A DNA stretch of 33,705 nucleotides, taken from assembly GCA_016779605.1 (NCBI GenBank), contig JADHNH010000033.1, forward strand, positions 1 to 33,705, in the 5' to 3' direction. Position 1 is the first letter of the stretch, and every line of letters starts with the position of its first letter. Positions 5,924 through 14,444 of the stretch are shown in pieces. The translations under genes and the position numbers were made by a program. Under the pieces are notes generated by a model. It was not told where the DNA came from. It saw only the letters and a list, made by a program, of their open reading frames with translations, and searched no databases. Origin of the DNA: Nevskia sp. (GTDB lineage: Bacteria; Pseudomonadota; Gammaproteobacteria; Nevskiales; Nevskiaceae).

Positions 5924-7501
5924 TTGAGCACCCCGGCGCCCCGCCGCCGCGGTGCGGCGCGCCGCGGCGCCGCACGCGGCCGCCCGGCGGCTCCGGGGAC
6001 TCCCTCGGGCGGCGGCGACGCCGCCGACGTGGCGGCGGTGGACCTGGGTTCCAACAGCTTCCACATGCTGGTGGCGCGCCAGAGCGGCGGCCAGCTGCAG
6101 GTGCTGGACCGCCTGCGCGAGGCGGTGCGCCTTGCCGCCGGGCTCGACGGCACCGGCCGCCTCACCGCCGACGCCCAGGAGCGTGCGCTGGAATGCCTGT
6201 CGCGCTTCGGCCAGCGGCTGGACGGCATTCCCGCACAGCGCGTGCGCGTGGTGGGCACCAACACGCTGCGGCGCCTGCAGGACGGCGGCAGCTTCGTGGC
6301 GGCGGCCGAGCGCGTGCTGCGCCACGAGGTCGAGGTGATCTCCGGCGTGGAGGAGGCGCGCCTGGTCTACAGCGGCGTGACCCACGGCATGGGCAGCGCC
6401 AGGCCGCAGCGCCTGGTGGTGGACATCGGCGGCGGCAGCACCGAGCTGATCATCGGCCGCCTCAACGAGCCGCGCCTGATGGAAAGCACCGCCCTGGGCT
6501 GCGTCACCCATACGCAGCGCTTCTTTGCCGGCGGCGAGGTCACCCGCGCGCGCATGCGCGAGGCGCGGCTGGCCGCGCGGGTGGAGCTGGAATTCGTCGA
6601 GCGGCGCTACCGCGCCGCGCGCTGGGACGTCGCGGTCGGCGCCAGCGGCACCGTGCGCGGCGCCTGGCGCGTGATGCGCGGCCAGGGCTGGACCGACGAG
6701 CTGATCACGCGCGATGCGCTCGAGCGCGCGCTGGAGATGGTGGTGCGCGCCGGACGCATGGACCGCTTCGACTTTCCCGGCCTGCGCGAGGACCGGCGGC
6801 CGGTATTCGCCGGCGGCCTGGCGGTGCTGGCCGGCGTGTTCGACAGCCTGGGCCTGGAGGAAATGCAGACTTCCGACGCCGCCCTGCGCGAAGGCGTGGT
6901 CTACGACCTGCTCGGGCGCCTGGCGGACCGCGACGTGCGCAGCCGCTCGGTCGAAGCCATGGCGCAGCGCTACGGCGTGGACCGGCGCCAGGCGGCGGAC
7001 GTGGAGCGCAGCGCGCTCAAGCTGCTGGAGCAGGTCGCCGCTTCCTGGGAGCTGGACCGCCCCGACTGCCCGCGCCTGCTGGCGTGGGCGGCGCTGCTGC
7101 ACGAGATCGGCCTGGTCATCGCCCACGAAGGCTCGCACCGCCATGCCGAGTACATGCTGCGCAACGCCGACCTGTTCGGCTTCTCGCAGACCGACCAGAA
7201 GCTGCTGGCGGCGCTGGTGCGCCTGCAGCGCGGCAAGTTTGCGCAGGGTGCGCTGGAGGACCTGCCGGAATCGTGGAAGACCATGGTGTCGCGCCTGGCC
7301 ATCCTGTTCCGCCTGGCCATCGTCATGCACCGCTCGCGCACGCCGCGCCTGCGCATCCCGTTCAAGGTGTTCGCCGCCGGACGCGCGCTCCGGCTGGAGT
7401 TCCGCGCCGGCTGGCTGGACCGCCACCCGCTGACCCGCGAAGACCTGGAGATCGAAGCCGCGCACCTGGAAGCCGCCGGCTTCCGGCTGCGCTTCGCTTG
7501 A
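5924..7501 (+). CDS. ppx: Exopolyphosphatase (Ppx/GppA family)
   Basis: Ppx removes terminal phosphates from polyphosphate; the GppA branch also hydrolyses pppGpp. The actin-like ATPase fold shows DLGSNS (about residues 40-45) and DIGGGST (167-173), and the catalytic glutamate region SGVEEARLVYSG is near 140. The C-terminal half has the HD-like LLHEIG segment typical of Ppx. From TTG 5924 the length is 525 residues, close to the 513 of E. coli Ppx. No ATG or GTG lies in frame at a suitable position and no Shine-Dalgarno sequence is clear, so the start is uncertain; the N-terminal 35 residues are low-complexity Arg/Ala/Gly. It converges on ppk1, its functional opposite. Confidence 0.9.
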   Translation: MSTPAPRRRGAARRGAARGRPAAPGTPSGGGDAADVAAVDLGSNSFHMLVARQSGGQLQVLDRLREAVRLAAGLDGTGRLTADAQERALECLSRFGQRLDGIPAQRVRVVGTNTLRRLQDGGSFVAAAERVLRHEVEVISGVEEARLVYSGVTHGMGSARPQRLVVDIGGGSTELIIGRLNEPRLMESTALGCVTHTQRFFAGGEVTRARMREARLAARVELEFVERRYRAARWDVAVGASGTVRGAWRVMRGQGWTDELITRDALERALEMVVRAGRMDRFDFPGLREDRRPVFAGGLAVLAGVFDSLGLEEMQTSDAALREGVVYDLLGRLADRDVRSRSVEAMAQRYGVDRRQAADVERSALKLLEQVAASWELDRPDCPRLLAWAALLHEIGLVIAHEGSHRHAEYMLRNADLFGFSQTDQKLLAALVRLQRGKFAQGALEDLPESWKTMVSRLAILFRLAIVMHRSRTPRLRIPFKVFAAGRALRLEFRAGWLDRHPLTREDLEIEAAHLEAAGFRLRFA

Positions 7502-7595
7502 AAAGCAGTTTCCAGTTTCCAGTCAAAAGCGGCCCAATGTCGCCGTGTTTCAGGCTTGTAACTGGAAACTGGAAACTGTTTTTCCTGGAAACTGC
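7501..7595. repeat. Heptad-repeat hairpin 1 (ppx-ppk intergenic)
   Basis: Perfect 18-bp inverted arms lie at 7506-7523 and 7561-7578. Each is built from about 2.5 copies of the heptamer AGTTTCC or its complement. The 37-nt loop (7524-7560) begins CAAAAGC. The right arm runs into T5 (7579-7583) and the left arm is flanked by AAAAG, so it can terminate both convergent genes. An additional heptamer copy (CTGGAAACTG) lies at 7585-7594. It has the same architecture as the hairpin at 24598-24689, with a different heptamer. Confidence 0.85.
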
Positions 7596-7600
7596 TGTTC

Positions 7601-9748
7601 TCACCCCGCGCCGACGATCTCTTCCAGCAGGTGCGCCTGGATGCCGGCGGCGCCGGCTTCGGCGGCGGCGCGCTGGTAGGTGCCGTCGGGCTGCATGATC
7701 CAGGTCTGCGCGGTGTCGGCCAGGTAGCCCTGCAGCTGCTCGACGATGCGCTCGCGCAGCTTGCGGTCGAGCACCGGAAAGGCGATTTCGACGCGCCGGA
7801 ACAGGTTGCGCTCCATCCAGTCGGCGCTGGACAGCCACAGCTCGGGGCTGCCGCCGTTGGCGAAGTAGAAGGCGCGGTGGTGCTCCAGGAAACGGCCGAT
7901 GATGGAGCGCACGCGGATGTTTTCCGACAGGCCGGCCACGCCCGGCCGCAGCGAGCACATGCTGCGCACGACCAGGTCGATCTGCACGCCGGCCTGCGAG
8001 GCCTGGTACAGCTTCTGGATCATCTCCGGCTCCACCAGCGCGTTCATCTTGGCGATGATGTGGGCCTTCCTGCCCTTGGCGGCGTTGGCGATCTCGCGCT
8101 CGATGCGCTCGTGCATGCCCTGCGCCAGCGTGAACGGCGACTGCAGCAGGCGGTTGAGCTTGCTGACCTTGCCCAGGCTGGTGAGCTGCAGGAACACCGC
8201 GTGCACGTCCTTGCAGATCGCCGGGTCGGCGGTGAGCAGGCCGTAGTCGGTGTACAGGCGCGCGGTGCGCGGATGGTAGTTGCCGGTGGCCAGGTGCACG
8301 TAGTTGCGCAGCCCGGCGCCGCCGGCCTGCGCGGCTTCCTCGCGGCGCACGATCAGCATCATCTTGGCGTGGGTCTTGTAGCCGACCACGCCGTAGACCA
8401 CGTGCGCGCCGACGTCCTGCAGCGCCTCGGCAAGGGAGATGTTGTCGGCCTCGTCGAAGCGCGCGCGCAGTTCCACCACCACGGTCACTTCCTTGCCCGC
8501 GCGCGCGGCCTGGATCAGCGCCTCGGCCACCGGCGACTTGGCGCCGGTGCGGTACAGCGTCTGCTTGATCGCCAGGACGTTGGGGTCCTTGGCGGCCTGG
8601 CGCAGCAGGTCCAGCACCGGGCTGAACGAGTCGTAGGGATGCTGCAGCAGGATGTCGCCCTTGCGCATGGCGGCGAACAGGTCGCCGGCCAGCGCCTTGG
8701 GCACGCGCGGCACGAACGGCGTGTACTTGAGGTCCGGCCGGTCCACCATGTCCGGGATGGCGATCAGCCGCATCAGGTTGACCGGGCCGTTGCAGCGGTA
8801 CAGGTCGGCCGGCTCCAGGTTCAGCTCTTCCATCAGGTACAGCGACATCTGGTCGGGGCAGTTGTGCGCCACTTCCAGCCGCACGGTGTCGCCCCACTGG
8901 CGCTGCGACAGCTCGCCTTCCAGCGCTTCCAGCAGGTCCTCGGCCTCGTTCTCGTCGACCAGCAGGTCGGAGTTGCGGGTCACGCGGAACTGGTAGCAGC
9001 CGGTGGCCTGCATGCCGGGGAACAGGTCGTCGACGTAGGCGTGGATCACCGAGGACAGGAACACGAAGTCGTGCGGCCCGGTGCCGGACACCTCGCGCGG
9101 GATCTGGATCAGGCGCGGCAGCGCGCGCGGCGCCTGCACGATGGCGTAGCCGATGTTGCGGCCGAAGGCGTCCTTGCCCGACAGCGAGACGATGAAGTTC
9201 AGCGACTTGTTGAGGATGCGCGGAAACGGGTGCGCCGGGTCCAGGCCCAGCGGCGACAGCACCGGCAGCAGCTCGTTGCCGAAGTAGCCGCGCAGCCAGG
9301 CATCCTGCTCGGTGCTCCACTCGCCGCGCCGCAGGAACCTCACCTTCTCCTTTTCCAGCGCCGGGATCATCACTTCGTTCAGCACGCGGTACTGCTCTTC
9401 CACCAGGGCGTGCGTGCGCGTGCTGATCTCGGCGAACAGCTCGGTCGGCGCCAGGCCGTCCGGGCCGACCAGCGGGGTGCCGAGCTTGGCCATCTGCTTC
9501 AGGCCGGCGACGCGGATCTCGAAGAACTCGTCGAGGTTGGAGCAGGAGATGCACAGGAACTTGAGCCGCTCCAGCAGCGGCACCGTGTCGTCCTTGGCCT
9601 GCTCCAGCACGCGGCGGTTGAATTCCAGCAGCGACAGCTCGCGGTTGATGTACGGCGACACCACTTGCGGCGGCGTGGAGGTCATGGCTTCGGCGGCCCG
9701 GGCACGTTCGATCGGATCGGGTGGTTCGATGGGATCCAGTAGATTCAT
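7601..9748 (-). CDS. ppk: Polyphosphate kinase 1
   Basis: PPK1 reversibly polymerises the gamma phosphate of ATP into polyphosphate at the inner membrane. The 715-residue product from ATG 9748 shows the N-terminal YINRELSLLEFN block and the middle head domain. The autophosphorylated histidine is in GYKTHAKMM (H460) and a second catalytic histidine is in RFLEHHRAFYF (about H623). A TTG five codons upstream and an ATG at 9685 are alternative starts; E. coli PPK (688 residues) begins shortly before the same YIEKELSWLSFN block. No good Shine-Dalgarno sequence distinguishes them. It converges with ppx. Confidence 0.96.
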   Translation of the reverse strand: MNLLDPIEPPDPIERARAAEAMTSTPPQVVSPYINRELSLLEFNRRVLEQAKDDTVPLLERLKFLCISCSNLDEFFEIRVAGLKQMAKLGTPLVGPDGLAPTELFAEISTRTHALVEEQYRVLNEVMIPALEKEKVRFLRRGEWSTEQDAWLRGYFGNELLPVLSPLGLDPAHPFPRILNKSLNFIVSLSGKDAFGRNIGYAIVQAPRALPRLIQIPREVSGTGPHDFVFLSSVIHAYVDDLFPGMQATGCYQFRVTRNSDLLVDENEAEDLLEALEGELSQRQWGDTVRLEVAHNCPDQMSLYLMEELNLEPADLYRCNGPVNLMRLIAIPDMVDRPDLKYTPFVPRVPKALAGDLFAAMRKGDILLQHPYDSFSPVLDLLRQAAKDPNVLAIKQTLYRTGAKSPVAEALIQAARAGKEVTVVVELRARFDEADNISLAEALQDVGAHVVYGVVGYKTHAKMMLIVRREEAAQAGGAGLRNYVHLATGNYHPRTARLYTDYGLLTADPAICKDVHAVFLQLTSLGKVSKLNRLLQSPFTLAQGMHERIEREIANAAKGRKAHIIAKMNALVEPEMIQKLYQASQAGVQIDLVVRSMCSLRPGVAGLSENIRVRSIIGRFLEHHRAFYFANGGSPELWLSSADWMERNLFRRVEIAFPVLDRKLRERIVEQLQGYLADTAQTWIMQPDGTYQRAAAEAGAAGIQAHLLEEIVGAG

Positions 9749-9819
9749 CAGCGATGACCGCAAAATGACAGTTTAACCGCGGCGCAATCCGCCGCCGTGC
9801 CCATGGCCGCGGGCGGCGC

Positions 9820-10551
9820 TCAATGCCGGCCCAGGCGCGCCAGCAGCCGGTCGGGATAGTCGGAAAACACGCCGTCGACGCCCTGGCCGCGCAGCGCCAG
9901 CGCCTCGCCCGGATCGTTGACCGTGTAGACATACACCTGGCAGCCGTGGGCCTTGGCGTCGGCCACCAGCCGCGGGTCGACGAACTCGCTGGAGATGTTC
10001 ACCGTCGCCGCGCCCAGCTCGATGGCGCAGCCGGCCCAGTCCAGCGGCACGCCGGCCAGCAGCACGCCGACCGGGATCTCCGGCGCGGCCTGGTGGAATT
10101 CCCACAGCTCGGGCAGGTGGAACGAGGACACCAGCAGGCGCTCGGCGGGCCAGCCGGCGGCGATGTACTGGCGCAGCACCCCGGCCACCGCCTCGCCGGT
10201 GCCGCCGGCGCTCTTCAGCTCCACGTTGAGGCCGGCGCGCTGCTCCACCAGCTCGAGCGCCTCCTCCAGCGTCGGCACCTGCTGGCCCTGGCCGGCGTCG
10301 AGATTGCGCAGCGCCTCGAAGCCGCAGTCGGCCAGGCGGCCGCAGCCGTTGGTGGTGCGCTCCAGGGTGGTGTCGTGCAGCAGGACGACAGCGCCGGAGG
10401 GGTGCAGCTGCACGTCGAACTCCAGCCAGGTCGCACCCAGGCGGATGCCGGTGTCCAGGCCCAGCAGGGTGTTTTCCGGCGCATGCCCGCGCGCGCCGCG
10501 GTGGCCGATGATCAGGAAATCGCTGGTTTGTGCGCCGCTTTCTGGGCCCAT
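9820..10551 (-). CDS. Glycerophosphodiester phosphodiesterase
   Basis: A 243-residue cytoplasmic enzyme of the GDPD TIM-barrel family (UgpQ-like; no signal peptide). It hydrolyses glycerophosphodiesters to sn-glycerol 3-phosphate and an alcohol. Catalytic and metal residues are visible: HRG (H17, R18), E44 and D46 in LEFDVQ, and H59 in LLHD. The barrel end has the YTVNDP and VDGVFSDYPDRL segments. ATG 10551 follows a strong GGAAGGAG. It lies downstream of pyk with a 44-base gap and may be co-transcribed with it. Confidence 0.93.
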   Translation of the reverse strand: MGPESGAQTSDFLIIGHRGARGHAPENTLLGLDTGIRLGATWLEFDVQLHPSGAVVLLHDTTLERTTNGCGRLADCGFEALRNLDAGQGQQVPTLEEALELVEQRAGLNVELKSAGGTGEAVAGVLRQYIAAGWPAERLLVSSFHLPELWEFHQAAPEIPVGVLLAGVPLDWAGCAIELGAATVNISSEFVDPRLVADAKAHGCQVYVYTVNDPGEALALRGQGVDGVFSDYPDRLLARLGRH

Positions 10552-10595
10552 GGCTGGCTCCTTCCGCTGGCCAGTGTACTCCGCCGCGCCCGGGA

Positions 10596-12029
10596 TCAGT
10601 CCGGCACGATGACGATCTTCATGGTGTTGGTGCCGCCGGGGCCCACCGAGTCGCCGTTGGTCACCAGCACGCGGTCGCCGGTGGCCAGCACCTTGCGGTA
10701 GCGCAGGCAGGCGAAGGCCTCGGCCACGCGCTTGACCACGTCGGTCTGCGAGGGCTGGTAAGCCACCGGGTAGACGCCGCGGCACAGGGCCATGCGCCGG
10801 CGCGTGCGTTCGTGGCCGGTCAGCGCGTAGATCGGGATCTGGGTTTCGGCGCGCGACATCATCAGCGCGGTGCTGCCGGACTCGGTGAGCGCGACGATGG
10901 CGTCGGCGTGCATGTGGCGCGCGGTCCAGGTGGTGGCCATCGCCACCGCCTCGTCGATGCGCTGGAAATGCCGCCCGAGGCGCTCGTTGGCGCGCTCGCG
11001 CGAGGGCATGGCGGTTTCCGCCGCCTTGCACACGCGCGCCATCGCCTCGACCGTCTTCACCGGCCAGCGGCCGGAGGCGGTCTCCGCCGACAGCATCACC
11101 GCGTCGGTGCCGTCGATCACCGCGTTGGCCACGTCCGACACCTCCGCGCGCGTCGGCAGCGGATTGAGGATCATCGATTCCATCATCTGGGTGGCGGTGA
11201 TCACCACCTTGTTCATCTCGCGCGCGGCGGCGATGATGCGCTTCTGCCAGCCCGGCAGCTCGGCGTCGCCGATCTCCACGCCGAGGTCGCCGCGCGCGAC
11301 CATCGCCACGTCGGAGGCCGCCAGGATCTCGTCCAGGTTGGGCAGCGCCTCGGCGCGCTCGATCTTGGCCACCAGGCTGGCGTGGCCGCCGGCGGCCTGC
11401 AGCAGCTGCCGCGCCTCTTCCATGTCCAGCGCGCTGCGCGGGAACGACACCGCGACGAAATCGGCGTCCAGCGCCACCGCGTGGACGATGTCCCTGCGGT
11501 CCTTGTCGGTCAGCGCGCTGGCCGACAGCCCGCCGCCCTGCTTGTTGATGCCCTTGCGGTCGGACAGGGTGCCGCCGATCAGCACCGTGGTGTCGATGCG
11601 CGTGCCGGCGGATTTCTCCACGCGCAGCGAGATGGCGCCGTCGTTGAGCAGCAGCACGTCGCCCGGCTGCACGTCCTGCGGCAGCTCCGGGTAGGCGCAG
11701 CCGACCACGCTGCGGTCGCCGGCGTTGGGCGCCAGCGCGGTGTCCAGTGCGAACGCCTGGCCTTCGGCCAGCTCGACCGGGCCTGCGGCGAAACCTTCGA
11801 TGCGGATCTTCGGCCCCTGCAGGTCGGCCAGCACACCGATGTCCATGCCCAGTTCGAGCGCCACGGCGCGCACCGCCGCCGCGCGCCTGGCGTGGTCTTC
11901 CGGCTTGCCGTGCGAGAAGTTCAGGCGCACCACATCCACGCCGGCGCGCAGCATGCGCCGCAGCACCGCCGGGTCGTCGGTGGACGGCCCCAGGGTGGCG
12001 ACGATCTTGGTGCGGCGGCTCATGGGCAT
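10596..12029 (-). CDS. pyk: Pyruvate kinase
   Basis: Catalyses phosphoenolpyruvate plus ADP to pyruvate plus ATP, the last step of glycolysis. The N-terminus RRTKIVATLGPST, the LNFSHG motif, the catalytic block VAKIERAEALPNLDEI, VARGDLGVEIG and the TATQMMESM segment are all diagnostic. About 477 residues from ATG 12029, a normal length. ATG 12023 and GTG 12062 are alternative starts; GTG 12062 has a GAGGA about 10 bases upstream, so the start is unresolved. Divergent from purT across a short promoter region containing a palindrome. Confidence 0.96.
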   Translation of the reverse strand: MPMSRRTKIVATLGPSTDDPAVLRRMLRAGVDVVRLNFSHGKPEDHARRAAAVRAVALELGMDIGVLADLQGPKIRIEGFAAGPVELAEGQAFALDTALAPNAGDRSVVGCAYPELPQDVQPGDVLLLNDGAISLRVEKSAGTRIDTTVLIGGTLSDRKGINKQGGGLSASALTDKDRRDIVHAVALDADFVAVSFPRSALDMEEARQLLQAAGGHASLVAKIERAEALPNLDEILAASDVAMVARGDLGVEIGDAELPGWQKRIIAAAREMNKVVITATQMMESMILNPLPTRAEVSDVANAVIDGTDAVMLSAETASGRWPVKTVEAMARVCKAAETAMPSRERANERLGRHFQRIDEAVAMATTWTARHMHADAIVALTESGSTALMMSRAETQIPIYALTGHERTRRRMALCRGVYPVAYQPSQTDVVKRVAEAFACLRYRKVLATGDRVLVTNGDSVGPGGTNTMKIVIVPD

Positions 12030-12092
12030 GCGATCGGCGGCGGCATCCGTTGTGGCGTTCACGGCGGTTTTGCGTCCTCGGCGGCACGGCAC

Positions 12093-12117
12093 GCACAATA
12101 GCCGTACCGTATTGTGC
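12093..12117. promoter_or_regulatory. Symmetric divergent promoter/operator between pyk and purT
   Basis: Perfect 8-bp inverted arms GCACAATA (12093-12100) and TATTGTGC (12110-12117) flank a 9-base centre. Each arm contains TATTGT read outward, a plausible -10 box: 12095-12100 for leftward pyk and 12110-12115 for rightward purT. The palindrome therefore overlaps both candidate -10 boxes. Confidence 0.45.
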
Positions 12118-12161
12118 CTGCGCTTGCGCCTTTCGTGCCAAGCCCCTGCCATGAGCCTGCG

Positions 12162-13343
12162 ATGACCGAACTGGGAACCCCGCTGTCGGACCGTGCATTC
12201 CGCGTGCTGCTGCTCGGCGCCGGCGAACTGGGCAAGGAGGTGGTGATCGAGCTGCAGCGCCTGGGCGTGGAGACGGTGGCGGTGGACCGCTACGCCGATG
12301 CGCCGGCGATGCAGGTGGCGCACCGCAGCCACGTCGTCCGCATGCTCGACGGCGCCGAGCTGCGGCGCGTGGTGCAGGCCGAGCGGCCGCAGCTGATCGT
12401 GCCGGAAATCGAGGCCATCCATACCCCCACCCTGCTGGAGCTGGAGCGCGAGGGCTACACCGTCATCCCGACCGCGCGGGCCGCGCGCCTGACCATGGAC
12501 CGCGAGGGCATCCGCCGGCTCGCCGCCGAGGAACTCAAGCTGCCGACCTCGCCCTACCGCTTCGCCGCCAGCGAGGACGAGTACCGCACCGCGGTGCGCC
12601 AGATCGGCCGGCCCTGCGTGGTCAAGCCGGTGATGTCGTCCTCCGGCAAGGGCCAGAGCACGGTGCGCACCGAGGCCGACGTGGGCGAAGCCTGGGCCTA
12701 CGCACAGGCCGGCGGCCGCGCCGGCGCCGGCACGGTGATCGTCGAAGGCTTCGTGCCGTTCGACTACGAGATCACCCTGCTGACCGTGCGGCACGCCGGC
12801 GGCACCTCGTTCTGCGAGCCGATCGGCCACCTGCAGATCGACGGCGACTACCGCGAATCCTGGCAGCCGCACCCGATGTCGGCCGCCGCCCTGCACCGCG
12901 CCCAGGCCATCGCCGGGCGCATCACCGCCGAGCTCGGCGGCCACGGCATCTTCGGCGTGGAGCTGTTCGTCAAGGGCGACGAGGTGATCTTCAGCGAGGT
13001 GTCGCCGCGGCCGCACGACACCGGCCTGGTCACCCTGATCTCGCAGGACCTGTCGGAGTTCGCCCTGCACGCGCGCGCCATCCTCGGCCTGCCGGTGCCC
13101 GGCATCCGCTGCCGCGGCCCCGCCGCCTCCTGCGCCATCCTGTTCGCCGGCGACCGCAAGGCGCCGGTGTTCGGCGGCCTCGCGCGCGCGCTGGCGGCGC
13201 CGGACACGCAGCTGCGCCTGTTCGGCAAGCCGGAGATCGTCGGCAAGCGCCGCATGGGCGTGGCCCTGGCGCTGGGCGACAGCATCGAGCAGGCGCGCGA
13301 CAAGGCGCGCGAGGCGGCGGCGGCGGTGCGCCTGGTCGATTAA
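12162..13343 (+). CDS. purT: Formate-dependent phosphoribosylglycinamide formyltransferase 2
   Basis: PurT uses formate and ATP to formylate GAR in purine synthesis, a folate-independent alternative to PurN. The 393-residue length and near-continuous similarity to E. coli PurT (392) are clear: [46 protein letters not shown] (ATP-grasp loop) and [22 protein letters not shown] 12162 is chosen because the next residues (MTELGTPL) align with the E. coli N-terminus; the 16 codons upstream are not typical of the family. The Shine-Dalgarno sequence is weak (GAGCC). Confidence 0.97.
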   Translation: MTELGTPLSDRAFRVLLLGAGELGKEVVIELQRLGVETVAVDRYADAPAMQVAHRSHVVRMLDGAELRRVVQAERPQLIVPEIEAIHTPTLLELEREGYTVIPTARAARLTMDREGIRRLAAEELKLPTSPYRFAASEDEYRTAVRQIGRPCVVKPVMSSSGKGQSTVRTEADVGEAWAYAQAGGRAGAGTVIVEGFVPFDYEITLLTVRHAGGTSFCEPIGHLQIDGDYRESWQPHPMSAAALHRAQAIAGRITAELGGHGIFGVELFVKGDEVIFSEVSPRPHDTGLVTLISQDLSEFALHARAILGLPVPGIRCRGPAASCAILFAGDRKAPVFGGLARALAAPDTQLRLFGKPEIVGKRRMGVALALGDSIEQARDKAREAAAAVRLVD

Positions 13344-13380
13344 GCCTGGAAAGCCGCGCGCCTGCTGCGGCGCATGCGCA

Positions 13381-13740
13381 TCAGTCGGTCACGTAATGAT
13401 GCTTGGACACCACGACGTGGTCGGCCGAGTAGCCGATGGCGTAGGAGCTGTGGTGATAGTCGTAGCGCGCGTAGCGCAGGCAGCGGCCGTCGTTCTTGCC
13501 CAGGTCGCGGTCGTCCCACCACAGCGGGTCGCCGCAGGGCTCGTAGCGCGCGGGGCGGCCCAGGAACAGCATCACCTTGGACTCGGCGTCGCCGAGCTGG
13601 ACCCGCCGGTAGGCCACGCCGGCGCGCCATTCGAGCAGCGTGCTGAAGCCGACCAGGCCCAGACCCAGCGCCACCAGCGCCACCGGCACCACGGTGGTCC
13701 ACTTGGGCCGCGGCCAGGGCCGCGGCGGCGTGTTCTTCAT
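13381..13740 (-). CDS. Small membrane-anchored protein, possible SmpA/BamE-like fold
   Basis: A 119-residue protein: a Pro/Arg-rich start, one membrane helix (about residues 18-36, VVPVALVALGLGLVGF), then a soluble domain. The domain pattern VQLGDAESKVMLFLGRP, then W/Y-rich text, then YAIGYSADHVVVSKHH resembles the small SmpA/OmlA (BamE) fold, but this is a visual impression. It ends the three-gene YbjQ operon; its ATG (13740) overlaps the stop of the upstream gene by four bases (ATGA). The domain would be periplasmic if the helix is a signal anchor. Function unknown. Confidence 0.75.
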   Translation of the reverse strand: MKNTPPRPWPRPKWTTVVPVALVALGLGLVGFSTLLEWRAGVAYRRVQLGDAESKVMLFLGRPARYEPCGDPLWWDDRDLGKNDGRCLRYARYDYHHSSYAIGYSADHVVVSKHHYVTD

Positions 13741-14042
13741 GCGGCGTCCTGGCCGCGACCGGCCTGCACGTAGTGGCGCTCGCCGCTGCGCGGATCGTAG
13801 TACACGTCCACCAGCTGGCCCGAGCCGGGATCGACGAAGCGTTCGCCGGTGTTCTGCCAGTGCGGGCGCGGCCCGCCGTCGGCCGGGCGCTTGTACTGCC
13901 AGCGCTCCCAGGCGATGCCGGCGGTCAGCATCAGCCCCGGCACCAGCATCTGCAGCGCCACCCGGCCCTGGCCGAGCAGGGCGAACCAGGCCGCGCCCAG
14001 CAGCAGCAGCGCGCCGATCGCCAGCAGCACCTTGCGCAGCAT
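13737..14042 (-). CDS. Small two-helix membrane protein of the YbjQ operon
   Basis: A 101-residue protein with two hydrophobic segments at the N-terminus (about 4-23, VLLAIGALLLLGAAWFALL; and 28-43, ALQMLVPGLMLTAGIAW). A polar C-terminal tail contains FVDPGSGQLVDVYYDPRSGERHYV, with a repeated D-P-x-S/G pattern. It starts four bases after the YbjQ stop and overlaps the next gene by four bases, so the three are surely one operon. No family is recognised. A helper or anchor for the YbjQ protein is only an inference from context. Confidence 0.8.
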   Translation of the reverse strand: MLRKVLLAIGALLLLGAAWFALLGQGRVALQMLVPGLMLTAGIAWERWQYKRPADGGPRPHWQNTGERFVDPGSGQLVDVYYDPRSGERHYVQAGRGQDAA

Positions 14043-14046
14043 CGCC

Positions 14047-14370
14047 TCAGGCCACCGGCTCGAGGATCACCGCGGTGCCGTAAGCGACGATCTCGCTCAT
14101 GGTCTGGCCGATCTCGGCGGAGTCGAAGCGCATCATGACGATGGCGTTGGCGCCCATGCGCGCGGCGTTCTTCACCAGCCGGTCGACCGCGTGCTTGCGC
14201 GCCTCCTCCAGCAGCTGGGTGTACTCGGGGATCTCGCCGCCGCCCAGCGAACGCAGGCCGGCCATGATGTTGCCGCCCAGTCCGCGGCTGCGCACCACCA
14301 CGCCGAACACCTGGCCCTTGGTTTCCTTGACGCGGTGGCCCGCGACGTTCTCCGTGGTGACGACGATCAT
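14047..14370 (-). CDS. YbjQ/UPF0145 family protein
   Basis: A 107-residue YbjQ-type protein, a homopentamer-forming fold often labelled heavy-metal-binding although no function is established. Signature segments are VTTENVAGHRVKETKGQVFG, RSRGLGGNIMAGLRSLGGGE, ARxxAxxRLVKNAARMGANAIV and YGTAVILEP. It is soluble and of normal family length. It is the first gene of a leftward operon with two small membrane proteins. The start at ATG 14370 precedes MIVVTTENV, as expected for the family. Confidence 0.92.
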   Translation of the reverse strand: MIVVTTENVAGHRVKETKGQVFGVVVRSRGLGGNIMAGLRSLGGGEIPEYTQLLEEARKHAVDRLVKNAARMGANAIVMMRFDSAEIGQTMSEIVAYGTAVILEPVA

Positions 14371-14444
14371 CCTGCCCCCGATGGCAATTGCGCGGCGCGG
14401 GGCCTAGTCTAACGCGACTTTGCCGCGCACCAGGGGGAGCTGCC

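Noticed and set aside
5619..5927. ORF of 102 codons upstream of ppx and the leftward extension of the first cytochrome frame to 5737
   Set aside because: Both lack domains and ribosome-binding sites; the cytochrome signal peptide with its own GGAG fixes the true start at 5425.
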